64,000 nt of DNA from Zavarzinia compransoris (GCF_003173055.1 NZ_QGLF01000004.1:372001-436000), one strand, 5' to 3'. Positions 44,960 to 55,298 are shown, counted from the first letter of the stretch. Notes: generated from the sequence alone by a model not told the origin. A program made the numbers and translations.

Positions 44960-47391
44960 GACTGGGTCTCCAGGTTATTGAGGTTGGGGATGAGGTCAGC
45001 GGCCCAGGCGACGCCGCGCAGACGCAGCCAGGCCGGCAGGAATCCTTCGCGGCCGTGCTCCGACACGACGCGCTCGATCGCGGCCTGATCGGTCTTCGAG
45101 GAGGCGGCGCAGAGCGCCAGCGCCACGTCGGACAGACCGAGCTCGAAGAGCCGGTTGCCCCGCCGGGATTGGCAGTAGTAGTCGCGCTTCGGCATCGCGC
45201 GGGAGAGGATCTCGATCTGGCGGTCGTTGAGTCCGAAGCGACGGTAGATCGCGGTGATCTGCGGCTCGATCGCGCGCTCGTTCGGCAACAGCAGACGGGT
45301 CTGGCAGCTCTCGACGATGGCGGGCGCGATCGTTGAGCTGTCGATGTCCGAAAGCGATTGCGTAGCGAACACGACGGAGGCGTTCTTCTTTCGCAGCGTC
45401 TTCAGCCACTCGCGGAGCTGACCGGCGAAATCCTCGTCATCGAGCGCGAGCCAGCCTTCATCGATGATGAGCAGCGTTGGGCTGCCATCGAGGCGATCTT
45501 CGATGCGGTGGAAGAGATAGGCGAGCACGGCGGGCGCGGCGCCCGTGCCGATCAGGCCCTCGGTCTCGAACGCCTGCACAAAGGCTTCGCCAAGATGCTC
45601 GCTCTCGCCGTCGAGCAGCCGGCCATAGGCGCCGCCGATGCAGTAGGGCCGGAGCGCCTGTTTCAGGTCGTTCGATTGAAGGAGGACGGCAAGCCCGGTG
45701 ATGGTGCGCTCGCTGACAGGCGCACTGGCCAGCGAGGTCAGCGCCGTCCAGATGTATTCCTTCACCTCTGGCGCGATCGTCACGCCCTCGCGCTGCAGGA
45801 TCGCGACGATCCAGTCCGCCGCCCACGCTCGTTCCGGCACGTGGTGGATGCCGGCGAGCGGTTGCAGCGAGACGCTGTCAGCGGCGCCTTCGGTCAGGCC
45901 GCCGCCGAGATCGTGCCAGTCACCGCCCATCGCGAGCGCCGCGGCTCGGATGCTTCCGCCGAAGTCGAAGGCGAAGACCTGTGAGTTGGGGTAGCGCGGG
46001 AACTGCAGCGCCATCAGCGCCAGCAGCACCGATTTGCCGGCGCCGGTCGGCCCGACAACGAGCGTGTGACCGACATCGCCGACATGAAGGGAAAACCGGA
46101 ACGGGGTCGATCCTTCGGTCCTGCCGTAGAGCAAGGGGGGTTGCCCGAAATGCTCGTCCCGTTCCGGCCCCGCCCACACCGCCGACAGCGGAATCATATG
46201 GGCGAGATTGAGCGTCGAGATCGGCGGTTGCCGGACGTTGGCGTAGACATGGCCCGGCAGCGAGCCAAGCCAGGCATCGACGGCGTTGATCGTCTCGGCC
46301 ATCGCGGTGAAGTCGCGGCCCTGAACGATCTTCTCCACCAGGCGCAGCTTCTCGGCTGCGATGCGTGGATCGGCGTCCCAGACGGCGACCGTCGCGGTGA
46401 CATAGGCCTGACCGGCATAGTCGGCGCCGAGTTCCTGGAGCGCGAGGTCGGCATCAGCCGCCTTGTTCGCCGCATCGGTATCGACGAGCACCGAAGCCTC
46501 GTTGGTCATCACCTCCTTGAGGATCGCCATGATGCTCTTGCGCTTGGCGAACCATTGCCGCCGGATCTTGGTGAGCAGCCTGGTGGCGTCGGTCTTGTCG
46601 AGAAGGACGGCGCGCGTCGACCAGCGATAGGGAAAGGCCAGCCGGTTGAGGTCGTCGAGCAGCCCGGGCGTGGTCGCGGTCGGAAAACCGACAATGGTGA
46701 GGATGCGGAGATGCGTCTCGCCCAGCCGCGGCTCCAGTCCGCCGATGAGCGGTTGATCGGCCAGCAACGCGTCGAGATACATCGGCGTCTCGGGCACGCG
46801 CACGCGATGGCGCTTGGTCGAGACGGTCGAATGCAGATAGGTCAGCGTCTCGCCGTCATTGAGCCATGCGCATTCCGGCATGAAGTTCTCGATGAGCTGG
46901 AGCACGCGGTCGGTGCGATCAGCGAAGCCGCGCAACGCCTCATGAGGGTCAAGGCCGTTGTCAGCCTTGCCTTCATAGAGCCAGTTCTCGGCGCGGGCGG
47001 CGTCCTCGGCGGGCGGTAGATAGACGAAGGTCAGGAAGTAGCTGGACTCGAAATGCGAGGCGTCTTCCTCGAAATCGGCCTTACGCTCGGCGTCGACCAG
47101 GGCGGACGCCGCCTCGGGAAAGCGGCTCGCCGGATAGGCGCCGGCGCCATGGCGCTGCGCTTCGACGAATATCGCCCAACCCGAGCCGAGGCGGCGGAAG
47201 GCGTTATTGAGGCGACCGGCGACGGCGACGAGTTCGGCCGGCACTGCGGAGTCGAGGTCGGGACCGCGAAAGCGGGCGGTGCGTTGGAAGCTGCCGTCCT
47301 TGTTGAGGACGATGCCCTCGCCCGCGAGCGCGGCCCAGGGCAGGAAATCCGCGAGGCGCGTTGAGGTCCGGCGATATTCGGCGAGGTTCAT
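44956..47391 (-). CDS. trbE: TrbE/VirB4 conjugal transfer ATPase
   Basis: An 811-residue ATPase. Start at ATG 47391 (47394 is an alternative) before MNLAEYRRTSTRLADFLPWA. Walker A GPTGAGKSVLLAL, Walker B LLIIDEGWLAL, and ATQSLSDID near the C-terminus. Energises pilus assembly and DNA transfer at the inner membrane. Confidence 0.94.
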   Translation of the reverse strand: MNLAEYRRTSTRLADFLPWAALAGEGIVLNKDGSFQRTARFRGPDLDSAVPAELVAVAGRLNNAFRRLGSGWAIFVEAQRHGAGAYPASRFPEAASALVDAERKADFEEDASHFESSYFLTFVYLPPAEDAARAENWLYEGKADNGLDPHEALRGFADRTDRVLQLIENFMPECAWLNDGETLTYLHSTVSTKRHRVRVPETPMYLDALLADQPLIGGLEPRLGETHLRILTIVGFPTATTPGLLDDLNRLAFPYRWSTRAVLLDKTDATRLLTKIRRQWFAKRKSIMAILKEVMTNEASVLVDTDAANKAADADLALQELGADYAGQAYVTATVAVWDADPRIAAEKLRLVEKIVQGRDFTAMAETINAVDAWLGSLPGHVYANVRQPPISTLNLAHMIPLSAVWAGPERDEHFGQPPLLYGRTEGSTPFRFSLHVGDVGHTLVVGPTGAGKSVLLALMALQFPRYPNSQVFAFDFGGSIRAAALAMGGDWHDLGGGLTEGAADSVSLQPLAGIHHVPERAWAADWIVAILQREGVTIAPEVKEYIWTALTSLASAPVSERTITGLAVLLQSNDLKQALRPYCIGGAYGRLLDGESEHLGEAFVQAFETEGLIGTGAAPAVLAYLFHRIEDRLDGSPTLLIIDEGWLALDDEDFAGQLREWLKTLRKKNASVVFATQSLSDIDSSTIAPAIVESCQTRLLLPNERAIEPQITAIYRRFGLNDRQIEILSRAMPKRDYYCQSRRGNRLFELGLSDVALALCAASSKTDQAAIERVVSEHGREGFLPAWLRLRGVAWAADLIPNLNNLETQS

Positions 47392-47402
47392 CATTGGGGG
47401 CC

Positions 47403-47684
47403 TCACGCGCTCAGATGGCCGGGGATGCGCAGGTGACGGCGCACCACGTCGACGAATTGCGGATCGCGTTTGGCCGCCCACACAGCGGCGAAATGCCCGA
47501 TCGCCCAGAGCCCGAGACCGACGAGCCAGAGGCGCAAGCCGAGGCCAAGCGCCGCCGCCAGTGTGCCATTGAGGATCGCGATGGAGCGCGGCGCGCCGCC
47601 GAGCAGGATGTGCTCGGTGAGCGCCCGATGGACCGGGACGGCATAGCCCGGCACGTCGCCGGCGCTGTCGATCAGGCTCGCCAT
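47403..47684 (-). CDS. trbD: TrbD/VirB3 conjugal transfer protein
   Basis: A 93-residue membrane protein starting at ATG 47684: YAVPVHRALTEHILLGGAPR is characteristic, followed by two TM segments. Works with TrbE. Overlaps trbC by one base. Confidence 0.92.
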   Translation of the reverse strand: MASLIDSAGDVPGYAVPVHRALTEHILLGGAPRSIAILNGTLAAALGLGLRLWLVGLGLWAIGHFAAVWAAKRDPQFVDVVRRHLRIPGHLSA

Positions 47685-48016
47685 CAGACGAGCGCTCCGC
47701 CGCCGAAGGAGAAGAACGACAGGAAGAAGCTCGACGCGGCGAAGGCGATGGAGAGGCCGAACACGATCTGGATTAATTTTCGGGCTCCGCCCGACGTGTC
47801 GCCGAAGGCCAGTGTCAGGCCGGTGATGATGATAATCATCACGGCGATGATCTTGGCGACCGGCCCCTCGATGGATTCGAGGATCGATTGCAGCGGCGCT
47901 TCCCACGGCATGGAGGAGCCGGAAGCGTAAGCGGCTGGGGCCAGCATCATGCTGACGACGGTGACGGACACGGCCGTCGCGATATGACGGCATGTGCGCA
48001 GGGCATGGCGGATCAT
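47684..48016 (-). CDS. trbC: TrbC/VirB2 prepilin
   Basis: A 110-residue pilin precursor with a long signal region (to about AAYASGSSMPWE) and two hydrophobic helices (IAVMIIIITGLTLAFGD and LSIAFAASSFFLSFFSF). Probably processed by the TraF-type peptidase at 54753-55298. ATGA overlap with trbB. Confidence 0.92.
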   Translation of the reverse strand: MIRHALRTCRHIATAVSVTVVSMMLAPAAYASGSSMPWEAPLQSILESIEGPVAKIIAVMIIIITGLTLAFGDTSGGARKLIQIVFGLSIAFAASSFFLSFFSFGGGALV

Positions 48017-48996
48017 GCGGAATCTCCTTGGGCGGACTGGGTTGCGGGGATGACGCGGTAGTCGCCGTCGGGCTGAAGGCCCTCGACGCAGGCGAGTTCG
48101 GCGAGGCGACGGGTCGAGCCGCGGCCGCTGAGCACAGCGACGAGATCGATGGTCTCGGCGATCAGCGCGCGCGGGACGGTGATGACGGCTTCCTGAATGA
48201 GCTGCTCGAGGCGGCGCAGCGCGCCGAGCGCGGTGCCGGCGTGGATCGTGCCAATGCCGCCCGGGTGGCCTGTCCCCCAGGCCTTGAGCAAATCCAGCGC
48301 CTCAGCGCCGCGTACCTCTCCGATCGGAATGCGGTCGGGGCGCAAGCGAAGCGAGGAGCGGACGAGATCGGAGAGCGATGCGACGCCATCCTTCGTCCGC
48401 ATGGCGACCAGGTTGGGCGCGGCGCATTGCAGCTCGCGCGTGTCCTCGATCAGCACCACGCGGTCGAAGGTCTTCGACACTTCGGCGAGCAAGGCGTTGG
48501 TGAGCGTGGTCTTGCCGGTCGAGGTGCCGCCGGCGACGAGGATGTTGCGGCGGTCCGCGACGGCGCGGCGCAGGATCTCAGCCTGTTCGGCCGACATGAT
48601 CTCCGCAGCGATGTAGTCAGCGAGCGTGAAGACGGCGACGGCAGGTTTGCGGATCGCGAACGCCGGGGCTGCCACGACCGGAGGCAGCAGGCCTTCGAAC
48701 CGCTCTCCCGTTTCGGGAAGCTCCGCCGACACGCGCGGTGAACCGGAATGGACCTCGGCGCCGACATGATGCGCGACGAGGCGAACGATGCGCTCGCCGT
48801 CCGCGGGCGACAGGCGCGCTCCGGTGTCGGAAAGGCCCTCGGACAGCCGGTCGACCCAGAGCCGCCCGTCGGGATTGAGCATCACCTCGACGATCGACGG
48901 GTCTTCCAGGAATCCGGCGATGGCGGGGCCGAGGGCCGTGCGCAACATGCGCGCGCCTCGAAGGATCGCCTCTGATTGCTGGTGAGAAACCGCCAT
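48013..48996 (-). CDS. trbB: TrbB/VirB11 conjugal transfer ATPase
   Basis: A 327-residue hexameric ATPase. Walker [18 protein letters not shown], Asp box [10 protein letters not shown], Walker B/His motif [20 protein letters not shown]. First gene of the trb run; about 170 bp separate it from the CopG-like gene, with no clear ORF between. Confidence 0.94.
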   Translation of the reverse strand: MAVSHQQSEAILRGARMLRTALGPAIAGFLEDPSIVEVMLNPDGRLWVDRLSEGLSDTGARLSPADGERIVRLVAHHVGAEVHSGSPRVSAELPETGERFEGLLPPVVAAPAFAIRKPAVAVFTLADYIAAEIMSAEQAEILRRAVADRRNILVAGGTSTGKTTLTNALLAEVSKTFDRVVLIEDTRELQCAAPNLVAMRTKDGVASLSDLVRSSLRLRPDRIPIGEVRGAEALDLLKAWGTGHPGGIGTIHAGTALGALRRLEQLIQEAVITVPRALIAETIDLVAVLSGRGSTRRLAELACVEGLQPDGDYRVIPATQSAQGDSA

Positions 48997-49165
48997 GTCG
49001 TCCCCGTTCTGCGCGGAGCCGCAAACACGCGGCCCTGGATCGGGGATCAGTAGAAGAGGCAGAAATCAGGGCATGACAACAAGCAGAACGGGGTCGTAGT
49101 GCTCTGGCGTAGAAAGACAGGGAGACGGCGGAACTGCCGGACTCTTGCGACGCGCTACGCGATGG

Positions 49166-49600
49166 TTATTCCGCGCTCGCGATGCCTGCGATGTCTTCGG
49201 AAATCTCCTCACGCACCTTGGGTCCCTTCGCGAGTCGCCGCCCGAGTGCGGCGACGAAGGCGTCGTACCGCTCGCCGGCCTGCGCGCGTGCGGCTGCCTG
49301 AGCGGGCTCTGGCAACGGCGGATTGGTGGTGAGCCAGAAGCGGACAAACACCGCAAGCATTTCGACGGAAATACCGAGATCGCGTTCCATCCGCGTCATG
49401 CGCCGGTCGAGCTGATCCAACCGCTTGGTGGTTGCTGCCTCCTGGCGCTCGGCTGCATCCGGCGACAGGAACGACGCGATGGCCGCTTCAGCGACCAGAG
49501 ATCGCGATTGGTCGCGCCGCGCAGCATAGGCGGCCAGCGCCTTCGTGACGTCCGGATCAAGATAGATCGAGAGCCGCTGCTTCTTCCGAATTTTCGTCAT
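49166..49600 (-). CDS. CopG-like ribbon-helix-helix protein
   Basis: A 144-residue protein. The N-terminal RLSIYLDPDVTKALAAYAAR is a ribbon-helix-helix DNA-binding strand; the middle LDQLDRRMTRMERDLGIS is helical coiled coil. Conserved between traG and trbB in this ICE class, where it probably regulates transfer genes. Starts 8 bp after the traG stop. Confidence 0.8.
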   Translation of the reverse strand: MTKIRKKQRLSIYLDPDVTKALAAYAARRDQSRSLVAEAAIASFLSPDAAERQEAATTKRLDQLDRRMTRMERDLGISVEMLAVFVRFWLTTNPPLPEPAQAAARAQAGERYDAFVAALGRRLAKGPKVREEISEDIAGIASAE

Positions 49601-49608
49601 CGGTGCGC

Positions 49609-51594
49609 TCAGAGATCCATGCCGTCATTGGGGTCGAGCGAGACCTGCCGCGCGACCCCCCGCATGACCTGGTTCAGCCGGCCCGCACGGGCGGTGTCGT
49701 CATCGGCATCGTCGGCGCCATCGAGGTCGAACTCATTGTCGATCGGAGCCTTCTTCTCGACAGTCCGCGCCGTCGTCAGCTCGGGTTGCCGACGACGCTC
49801 CGAGCCGGTCGGGTCGTCGTCACCTGTGCCGTCCTGTGGAGCGACGGGATCGAGCTGCGGCCGCGACGGCAACGGCATCGCGCTCCAATCGTCCGGCTTT
49901 CCGGTGGCCAGCTTTGCGAGCGCTGGCGGTGGCGCGATGCGCTCCTGAAAGCGGCGATCCTCGAAGTAGCGCGCCTTCTTCGCTCGGATCGGATGTGTGC
50001 CGGCCACCATCACGATCTCGTCGGCGGGCGGGAGCTGCATCACCTCGCCGGCCGTCAGCAGCGGGCGCGCCGTCTCCGATCGCGATACCATCAGATGCCC
50101 GAGCCAGGGGCTGAGCCGATGTCCGGCATAGTTGCGCATCGCGCGCATCTCGGTCGCCGTCCCCAAGGCATCTGAGACGCGTTTTGCCGTCCGCTCGTCA
50201 TTGGTGGCGAAGCTGACACGCACATGGCAGTTGTCGAGGATGGAATTGTTCGGCCCGTAAGCCTTCTCAATCTGATTGAGTGATTGGGCGATCAGGAAGC
50301 TCTTGAGTCCGTAGCCCGCCATGAACGCCAAGGCGCTTTCGAAGAAGTCGAGCCGCCCCAGCGCGGGAAACTCGTCGAGCATGAGCAGCAGCCGATGCCG
50401 CCGCCCCTTAGCATTGAGATCCTCCGTCAACCGACGTCCGATCTGATTGAGGATCAGGCGGATCAACGGCTTGGTGCGGGCGATGTCAGAGGGTGGCACC
50501 ACGAGATAGAGCGTCGATGGCTGTGGCCCGCCGACAATGTCGGTAATCCGCCAATCGCAGCGGCGGGTTACCTCGGCGACGACCGGATCGCGATAGAGCC
50601 CGAGAAACGACATGGCGGTCGACAAGACGCCTGAGCGCTCGTTGTCGGATTTGTTCAGCAGCTCGCGCGCGGCAGAGGCGATGACGGGATGCGGCCCCGC
50701 GTCGCCGAGATGCGCGGTCTTCATCATGGCGGCGAGTGTGGACTCGATCGGCCGCTTCGGATCGGACAAGAAGGCGGCGACGCCCGCGAGCGTCTTGTCC
50801 GCCTCCGCGTAGAGGACATGAAGGATCGTCCCAACGAGAAGCGAGTGGCTCGTTTTCTCCCAGTGGTTCCGCTTCTCCAGCGAGCCTTCCGGGTCGACCA
50901 GGATGTCAGCAATATTCTGGACGTCGCGGACCTCCCATTCGCCGCGGCGGACCTCGAGTAGCGGGTTGTAGGCCGACGACTTCGCGTTGGTGGGATCGAA
51001 CAGCAGCACGCGTCCATGTCGGGCGCGGAAGCCGGCGGTGAGCTGCCAGTTCTCGCCCTTGATGTCGTGAACGATGGCGGAGCCGGGCCAGGTCAGCAGC
51101 GATGGCACCACCAGGCCGACGCCCTTGCCAGAGCGGGTCGGCGCGAAACACAGCACATGCTCTGGCCCGTCATGGCGAAGATAGGCGCGGTCGAACTTGC
51201 CGAGCACGACGCCGTCGGGCCCAAGCAGACCGGCGGCCCGCACCTCATCGGCTCGCGCCCACCGCGCTGAGCCGTAGGTCTCGACATTCTTGGCCTCGCG
51301 CGCTCGCCAGACCGACATGCCGATGGCGACCGCGATGGCGATAAAGCCACCCGATGCCGCGATATAGGCGCCCTCGACGAAAACGTGCGGTGCATAGGCA
51401 TCGTAGAAGTACCACCACCAGAAGAAGGCCGGCGGATGGTAGATCGGCCAGCCGAAGAGTTCGAACCATGGCCGGCCGAGCTGCGGCTGGAAGCCGAGTT
51501 GCCATGCCGTCCACTGCGTCGCGGCCCAGGTGGTCGCAAGCACAATGAGGGAGACGACAAGGACTTGGCCCCAGAGGATTTTGGTGGCCGACAT
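49609..51594 (-). CDS. traG: TraG/VirD4 coupling protein
   Basis: A 661-residue type IV coupling protein starting at ATG 51594 (MSATKILWGQVLVVSLIVL). Two N-terminal TM helices, Walker A APTRSGKGVGLVVPSLL, Walker B LLLMLDEFPALG. Links the relaxase-DNA complex to the Trb channel. 28 bp after the relaxase gene. Confidence 0.93.
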   Translation of the reverse strand: MSATKILWGQVLVVSLIVLATTWAATQWTAWQLGFQPQLGRPWFELFGWPIYHPPAFFWWWYFYDAYAPHVFVEGAYIAASGGFIAIAVAIGMSVWRAREAKNVETYGSARWARADEVRAAGLLGPDGVVLGKFDRAYLRHDGPEHVLCFAPTRSGKGVGLVVPSLLTWPGSAIVHDIKGENWQLTAGFRARHGRVLLFDPTNAKSSAYNPLLEVRRGEWEVRDVQNIADILVDPEGSLEKRNHWEKTSHSLLVGTILHVLYAEADKTLAGVAAFLSDPKRPIESTLAAMMKTAHLGDAGPHPVIASAARELLNKSDNERSGVLSTAMSFLGLYRDPVVAEVTRRCDWRITDIVGGPQPSTLYLVVPPSDIARTKPLIRLILNQIGRRLTEDLNAKGRRHRLLLMLDEFPALGRLDFFESALAFMAGYGLKSFLIAQSLNQIEKAYGPNNSILDNCHVRVSFATNDERTAKRVSDALGTATEMRAMRNYAGHRLSPWLGHLMVSRSETARPLLTAGEVMQLPPADEIVMVAGTHPIRAKKARYFEDRRFQERIAPPPALAKLATGKPDDWSAMPLPSRPQLDPVAPQDGTGDDDPTGSERRRQPELTTARTVEKKAPIDNEFDLDGADDADDDTARAGRLNQVMRGVARQVSLDPNDGMDL

Positions 51595-51622
51595 AGCGGA
51601 GTCCTTTCTTGATGGCCGCGGT

Positions 51623-53362
51623 TCACAGGCCCAGCCCCCGCTTGCGGCCGAAGCTCCAATCGATGCCGCCGTCGCCTCGGGCGAGGCCGGAGACATCACG
51701 GCCGAGCTGCATTTCGAGTGAGGGGGACCAGGGCACGAGCTGGAAGCCAAGGCCGTCATTGATCATCGCGAAGCGGCCGGAGGCGAGTGCCATGCGCCGC
51801 TGGTAGGCGCCAGCGACGTATTCCCCCGCAGCGGCCTTATTGAATGGGCGGCCGCTCTCTGCGGCGAGCTTGGCGCCCACGGCGTCCAGCTCGCGCCGGC
51901 GCAGCGTCTCGATCAGGTTGCGGCTGAAGCTGACGCCACGGTTCTGACGTTCGGCCAGACCTTGCGCAATCAGGTGTTCGGCGCGCCGGTCCAGGGCTTC
52001 GCGCACCTCCGCGCCGAAGCCTCCGCCGCCGAGCGCAGCCGGCTCGCGGGCAATCGCCTGTCGATCAAGCCAGGTCGCACCTGTCGCCGTGACCTGCTGC
52101 TCGATGGTGAGGTCTGACCGGACTGCCATCGCGACGCGACGCTGTCCCTTCGCGTCATCGAACCTGCGCAGCTCGACGATCGAGCCGGGCGCGCTGTCGC
52201 CGGCGGCGTCGAGGTCCGGCAGCTTGATGTGATGGGTGCGACCGTCCGTGCCGTCGACCACGGCATAGGCTGTACCCTTCAGCTCATCGTCGAGACCGCG
52301 GGCGACCAGCCGACCGACCACAGGATCGTCCAGGCTTTCCCCGGCGAGCACATAGTTGGACGCACCGCGTTCGATGCCGTGTTCGATCAGGCTGCGATGG
52401 ATGCGCTTGATGATGTCGCCGCGTTCACCGAGTTGGCGCAGCGTCGTTTCGGCGTTCTCCGAGATCGCCCACTGGCCGGGACCGATCTGATCAGCGAGGC
52501 CGAGGGACTCAAGCTTTCGCAGGCGTCCGACTTTGAGCGCATGAAATTCGTCGGGCTGGCGGTCGGGCCGCGGTGCGACGTCGACGATACCGGTGCGGTA
52601 GCTGTCTCGGGCGAGCTGCCGATCAAGATTGGTCCAGCGCTCGGTCTCGATCTGACGTTCGAGCGTGCGGCGGATTTCATGGTCGGTGCGCGGTCCGAGT
52701 TCTCGGGTGATCAGATCCCGCGCCCGATCCCGCATGCCTTCCTTGATATAGTCGCGGGAGATGACGAGGTTTTCGCCATCCTCGCGCACGCCGCGGACGA
52801 TCAGGTGGACGTGTGGATGCTCCGTGTTCCAGTGATCGACGGCGACCCAATCGAGCTTGGTGCCGAGGTCCTTCTCCATCTGACCGACCAGCTCGCGAGT
52901 GAAGCCCTTGAGGTCGGACATCTCCACGGCATCGTCGGGCGAGACGATGAACCGGAAATGATGCCGGTCGTTCTCGCACCGCTCCGCGAACCCCTTAGGG
53001 TCAGCGTCATCGACGCCCGACCCGAACAGCCGGGCCTTCTCTCCATCCCGGGTGACGCCCTCGCGGCGCAGATAATTGAGGTGCGTCCCGAGCGGCGCGT
53101 TGCGTCCGCCGTGGCGGACAACACGCGCTTTGACAACGACGCCGCGTGAGTGGGAGTTGATGAGCCGGTTGGCCTGCACCGACGCGCGCTGACCCTTGCC
53201 GAACCGAGAACGGTGGCCCGGCCCGATCGTGCCCTTGCGCGAGACGGAGCCGCCGGCGCGTTGGGCGGCAGCGAGTGCCTGGGCGATGAACGGTCGGGCG
53301 CGTTGCGCGCTCGTTGAGCGAATACGGCCTGGCCGGATACGGAAATCGTCCTCGCTGCTCAT
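51623..53362 (-). CDS. VirD2/TraI-type relaxase (DUF3363)
   Basis: A 579-residue relaxase starting at ATG 53362 (MSSEDDFRIRPGRIRST). WNTEHPHVHLIVRGVREDG holds the HxH metal-binding motif of MOBP-like relaxases; the likely nicking Tyr is in THLNYLRREG. The large C-terminal half is DUF3363. Nicks oriT and pilots the strand; the region just upstream is the natural place for oriT. Confidence 0.9.
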   Translation of the reverse strand: MSSEDDFRIRPGRIRSTSAQRARPFIAQALAAAQRAGGSVSRKGTIGPGHRSRFGKGQRASVQANRLINSHSRGVVVKARVVRHGGRNAPLGTHLNYLRREGVTRDGEKARLFGSGVDDADPKGFAERCENDRHHFRFIVSPDDAVEMSDLKGFTRELVGQMEKDLGTKLDWVAVDHWNTEHPHVHLIVRGVREDGENLVISRDYIKEGMRDRARDLITRELGPRTDHEIRRTLERQIETERWTNLDRQLARDSYRTGIVDVAPRPDRQPDEFHALKVGRLRKLESLGLADQIGPGQWAISENAETTLRQLGERGDIIKRIHRSLIEHGIERGASNYVLAGESLDDPVVGRLVARGLDDELKGTAYAVVDGTDGRTHHIKLPDLDAAGDSAPGSIVELRRFDDAKGQRRVAMAVRSDLTIEQQVTATGATWLDRQAIAREPAALGGGGFGAEVREALDRRAEHLIAQGLAERQNRGVSFSRNLIETLRRRELDAVGAKLAAESGRPFNKAAAGEYVAGAYQRRMALASGRFAMINDGLGFQLVPWSPSLEMQLGRDVSGLARGDGGIDWSFGRKRGLGL

Positions 53363-53606
53363 GGGCGCGCAGTCGCACATCGCGCCATCGCGCGGAGAAT
53401 CTTGGAGAATCGCGGAAGCCGCAGGCTGCGCCGGTCAGGCGCACCTCGCGAATTCTCTGCGTAAGCCCTTGAAAAAGCACAACCGAACCGAGGCGCACAT
53501 CGCGCCCCTTTATCCTGCCATCGTGCGGTCGTGTTGCCCTGCTTCCCCGTCTGCGCCCTCCATGATGCGACGGGGCACGCCAGACTGCGAAAGAGGCCCA
53601 GGCTCA
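53363..53606. other. intergenic region, candidate oriT
   Basis: 244 bp without a convincing gene between the relaxase and the lytic transglycosylase. It contains repeated CGCACATCGCG-type motifs (near 53370-53390 and 53490-53510) and a related GCGCACCTCGCG near 53440. oriT often lies beside the relaxase gene and carries such repeats, but no known nic site was recognised. Confidence 0.35.
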
Positions 53607-54368
53607 TCATCGTGGGTCTCCACTGCCGGTTCGCGCGACGAACAGGCTGGCAGACTGCGGCGTGACTGCGGAAGTCTCACGCACCGGATCTGCAGCCGGG
53701 GCGTGGTTCGGAGGGTTTTCGGTCTGCGCTCGATCGACGCCAGTCACGCCGCCAACGCGCGTGATGAAGAGCGGTGCGCGGGTCCATGTTTGAGGATCGG
53801 TTGCGGCGACAGTGATCGCACCGGGCAGTTCACCGCCGCCGAAGGAAGGGATCAAGGCGGCGACATAAGCGCGGGTTTCGGCCGGCAACGGGCGGCCCGC
53901 GAGATACTCTTCGTAGCGCCCCGGTCCCGCGTTATAGGCGGCGAGAAAGCCAGGTGAGCCGTAGCGATCATACATCTCGCGCAAGTACGCGGCGCCGGCC
54001 AGAATATTGTCCCGCGGATCAAACGGGTCACGCCCGAGCCCATGACGAATGCGCAGCTCCGCCCAGGTGTCTGGCATGAGCTGCATCAAGCCCATCGCGC
54101 CGGCAGAGGAGCGTGCGCGCACATCGCCAGCGCTTTCTGCGCGCATGACGGCGCGAATCCACGCAGCCGGGATGCCGAAACGCCGTTGGGCCTCTTCAAT
54201 GTACGCCGCGAACGGATGGGCTGGCGCCGTGCGCGTGGCCGGCGCATTCTGAGCGTTCGCTGTGGCGCTGAACGGCACGGCGAGGAGCAGGCCGGAAAGG
54301 AGAAGTAAGGCTGTCAGTCGGACGGCGTTTGGCCGCCCGACGACAGTTTGAGAGCGCGGGCCGCACAT
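53607..54368 (-). CDS. lytic transglycosylase (SLT family)
   Basis: A 253-residue secreted protein with a signal segment (ALLLLSGLLLAVPFSATANA). The catalytic Glu is in VMRAESAGD; GAMGLMQLMPDTW and FLAAYNAGPGRYEEYLAGRP complete the SLT fold. Opens peptidoglycan for the transfer machine (TrbN/VirB1 role). Confidence 0.92.
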   Translation of the reverse strand: MCGPRSQTVVGRPNAVRLTALLLLSGLLLAVPFSATANAQNAPATRTAPAHPFAAYIEEAQRRFGIPAAWIRAVMRAESAGDVRARSSAGAMGLMQLMPDTWAELRIRHGLGRDPFDPRDNILAGAAYLREMYDRYGSPGFLAAYNAGPGRYEEYLAGRPLPAETRAYVAALIPSFGGGELPGAITVAATDPQTWTRAPLFITRVGGVTGVDRAQTENPPNHAPAADPVRETSAVTPQSASLFVARTGSGDPR

Positions 54369-54371
54369 CGT

Positions 54372-54707
54372 TCAGTCTCGCTCGCCGCGCTTGGGCGGAC
54401 GATTCCAGTGCAGGTTCCAGGCGGATTTGTCCTCGGTCGATTGGAACAGGTTCGCGCGGATCGGCTGGGCCAACGTGGGATCGTCGATCTGCAACGACAC
54501 GTAATCGCCGGCCTTTTCGCCGGTCCGCTTCCATCCGGCGCCGATCTCGGGGCCGTCATCATCGCCGTGGTGAACACGATAGTCCGGCGCATTCTCGGCG
54601 TCGGTGTGCTCGGCGGGGATGAGCACGATCTCGGCGTCGAGCGAGAGCGTGCGGATGTGGCCGGCGTAGCCATTCTTGGTGCGGGTGAATTCGCCGATCT
54701 GCGGCAT
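54372..54707 (-). CDS. DUF736 protein
   Basis: A 111-residue protein, IGEFTRTKNGYAGHIRTLSL then SLQIDDPTLAQPIRANLFQS, matching DUF736, near-universal in alphaproteobacterial ICEs and plasmids of this type. Function unknown. Starts 45 bp after the peptidase stop. A second, diverged copy is at 58841-59167. Confidence 0.85.
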   Translation of the reverse strand: MPQIGEFTRTKNGYAGHIRTLSLDAEIVLIPAEHTDAENAPDYRVHHGDDDGPEIGAGWKRTGEKAGDYVSLQIDDPTLAQPIRANLFQSTEDKSAWNLHWNRPPKRGERD

Positions 54708-54752
54708 GGGAAGACTCCTTTGCTGTGCGGTGAGGTCGGATAGGCGCGTCGT

Positions 54753-55298
54753 TCACCGCGTCGCGGCGCGCCACTGGAAGCGGCCGCTCCCGTCTTCATC
54801 GGTCCACACGGGCGTTGCGCGACCGATGATCGAGCGGGTGGAAATCGGACCGAAGTAGCGACCGTCGAGGCTGTCCTCGACGGACCAGTTCATGAGGAAG
54901 ATTTCGCCGTCGGCGATGCGCCGGCAGCCCTGCCAGACGGGCAGATCGCGACCGAGACGGTCGCGCGTCAGCGCTTCGCCCATGGCGATGCCGTCAACTG
55001 TGACGTGTTCGCCGGTGCGGCAGACCTGCTGCCCGGGAAGAGCGGCGACGCGTTTCATGAGGGGGACGCTACGCGGCACGTAGCCACGCTCGGCGAGGAA
55101 CGATGCGAGCGGCTCCGGGGCGTCGACGGCGACGAGGTTCGTAACTTCGAGCTGCGGCGGCCGATCGAGTGAATAGAGTCCGATCGGGGTGCTGGCGGAC
55201 GCGTTCCAGATCAGCCTGGGCGTGATGTGGACAAAGGACAGCCCACCGATCAGCATCACGGTGAAGTACGTCGTCATGACGTAGCCGAAGCGGGTCAT
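54753..55298 (-). CDS. traF: TraF-type S26 signal peptidase
   Basis: A 181-residue inner-membrane serine peptidase starting at ATG 55298. One N-terminal TM, catalytic Ser in SASTPIGLYSLD, catalytic Lys in PLMKRVAALPGQQV. TraF-type enzymes mature and cyclise the TrbC pilin. ATGA overlap with DUF2840. Confidence 0.9.
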   Translation of the reverse strand: MTRFGYVMTTYFTVMLIGGLSFVHITPRLIWNASASTPIGLYSLDRPPQLEVTNLVAVDAPEPLASFLAERGYVPRSVPLMKRVAALPGQQVCRTGEHVTVDGIAMGEALTRDRLGRDLPVWQGCRRIADGEIFLMNWSVEDSLDGRYFGPISTRSIIGRATPVWTDEDGSGRFQWRAATR

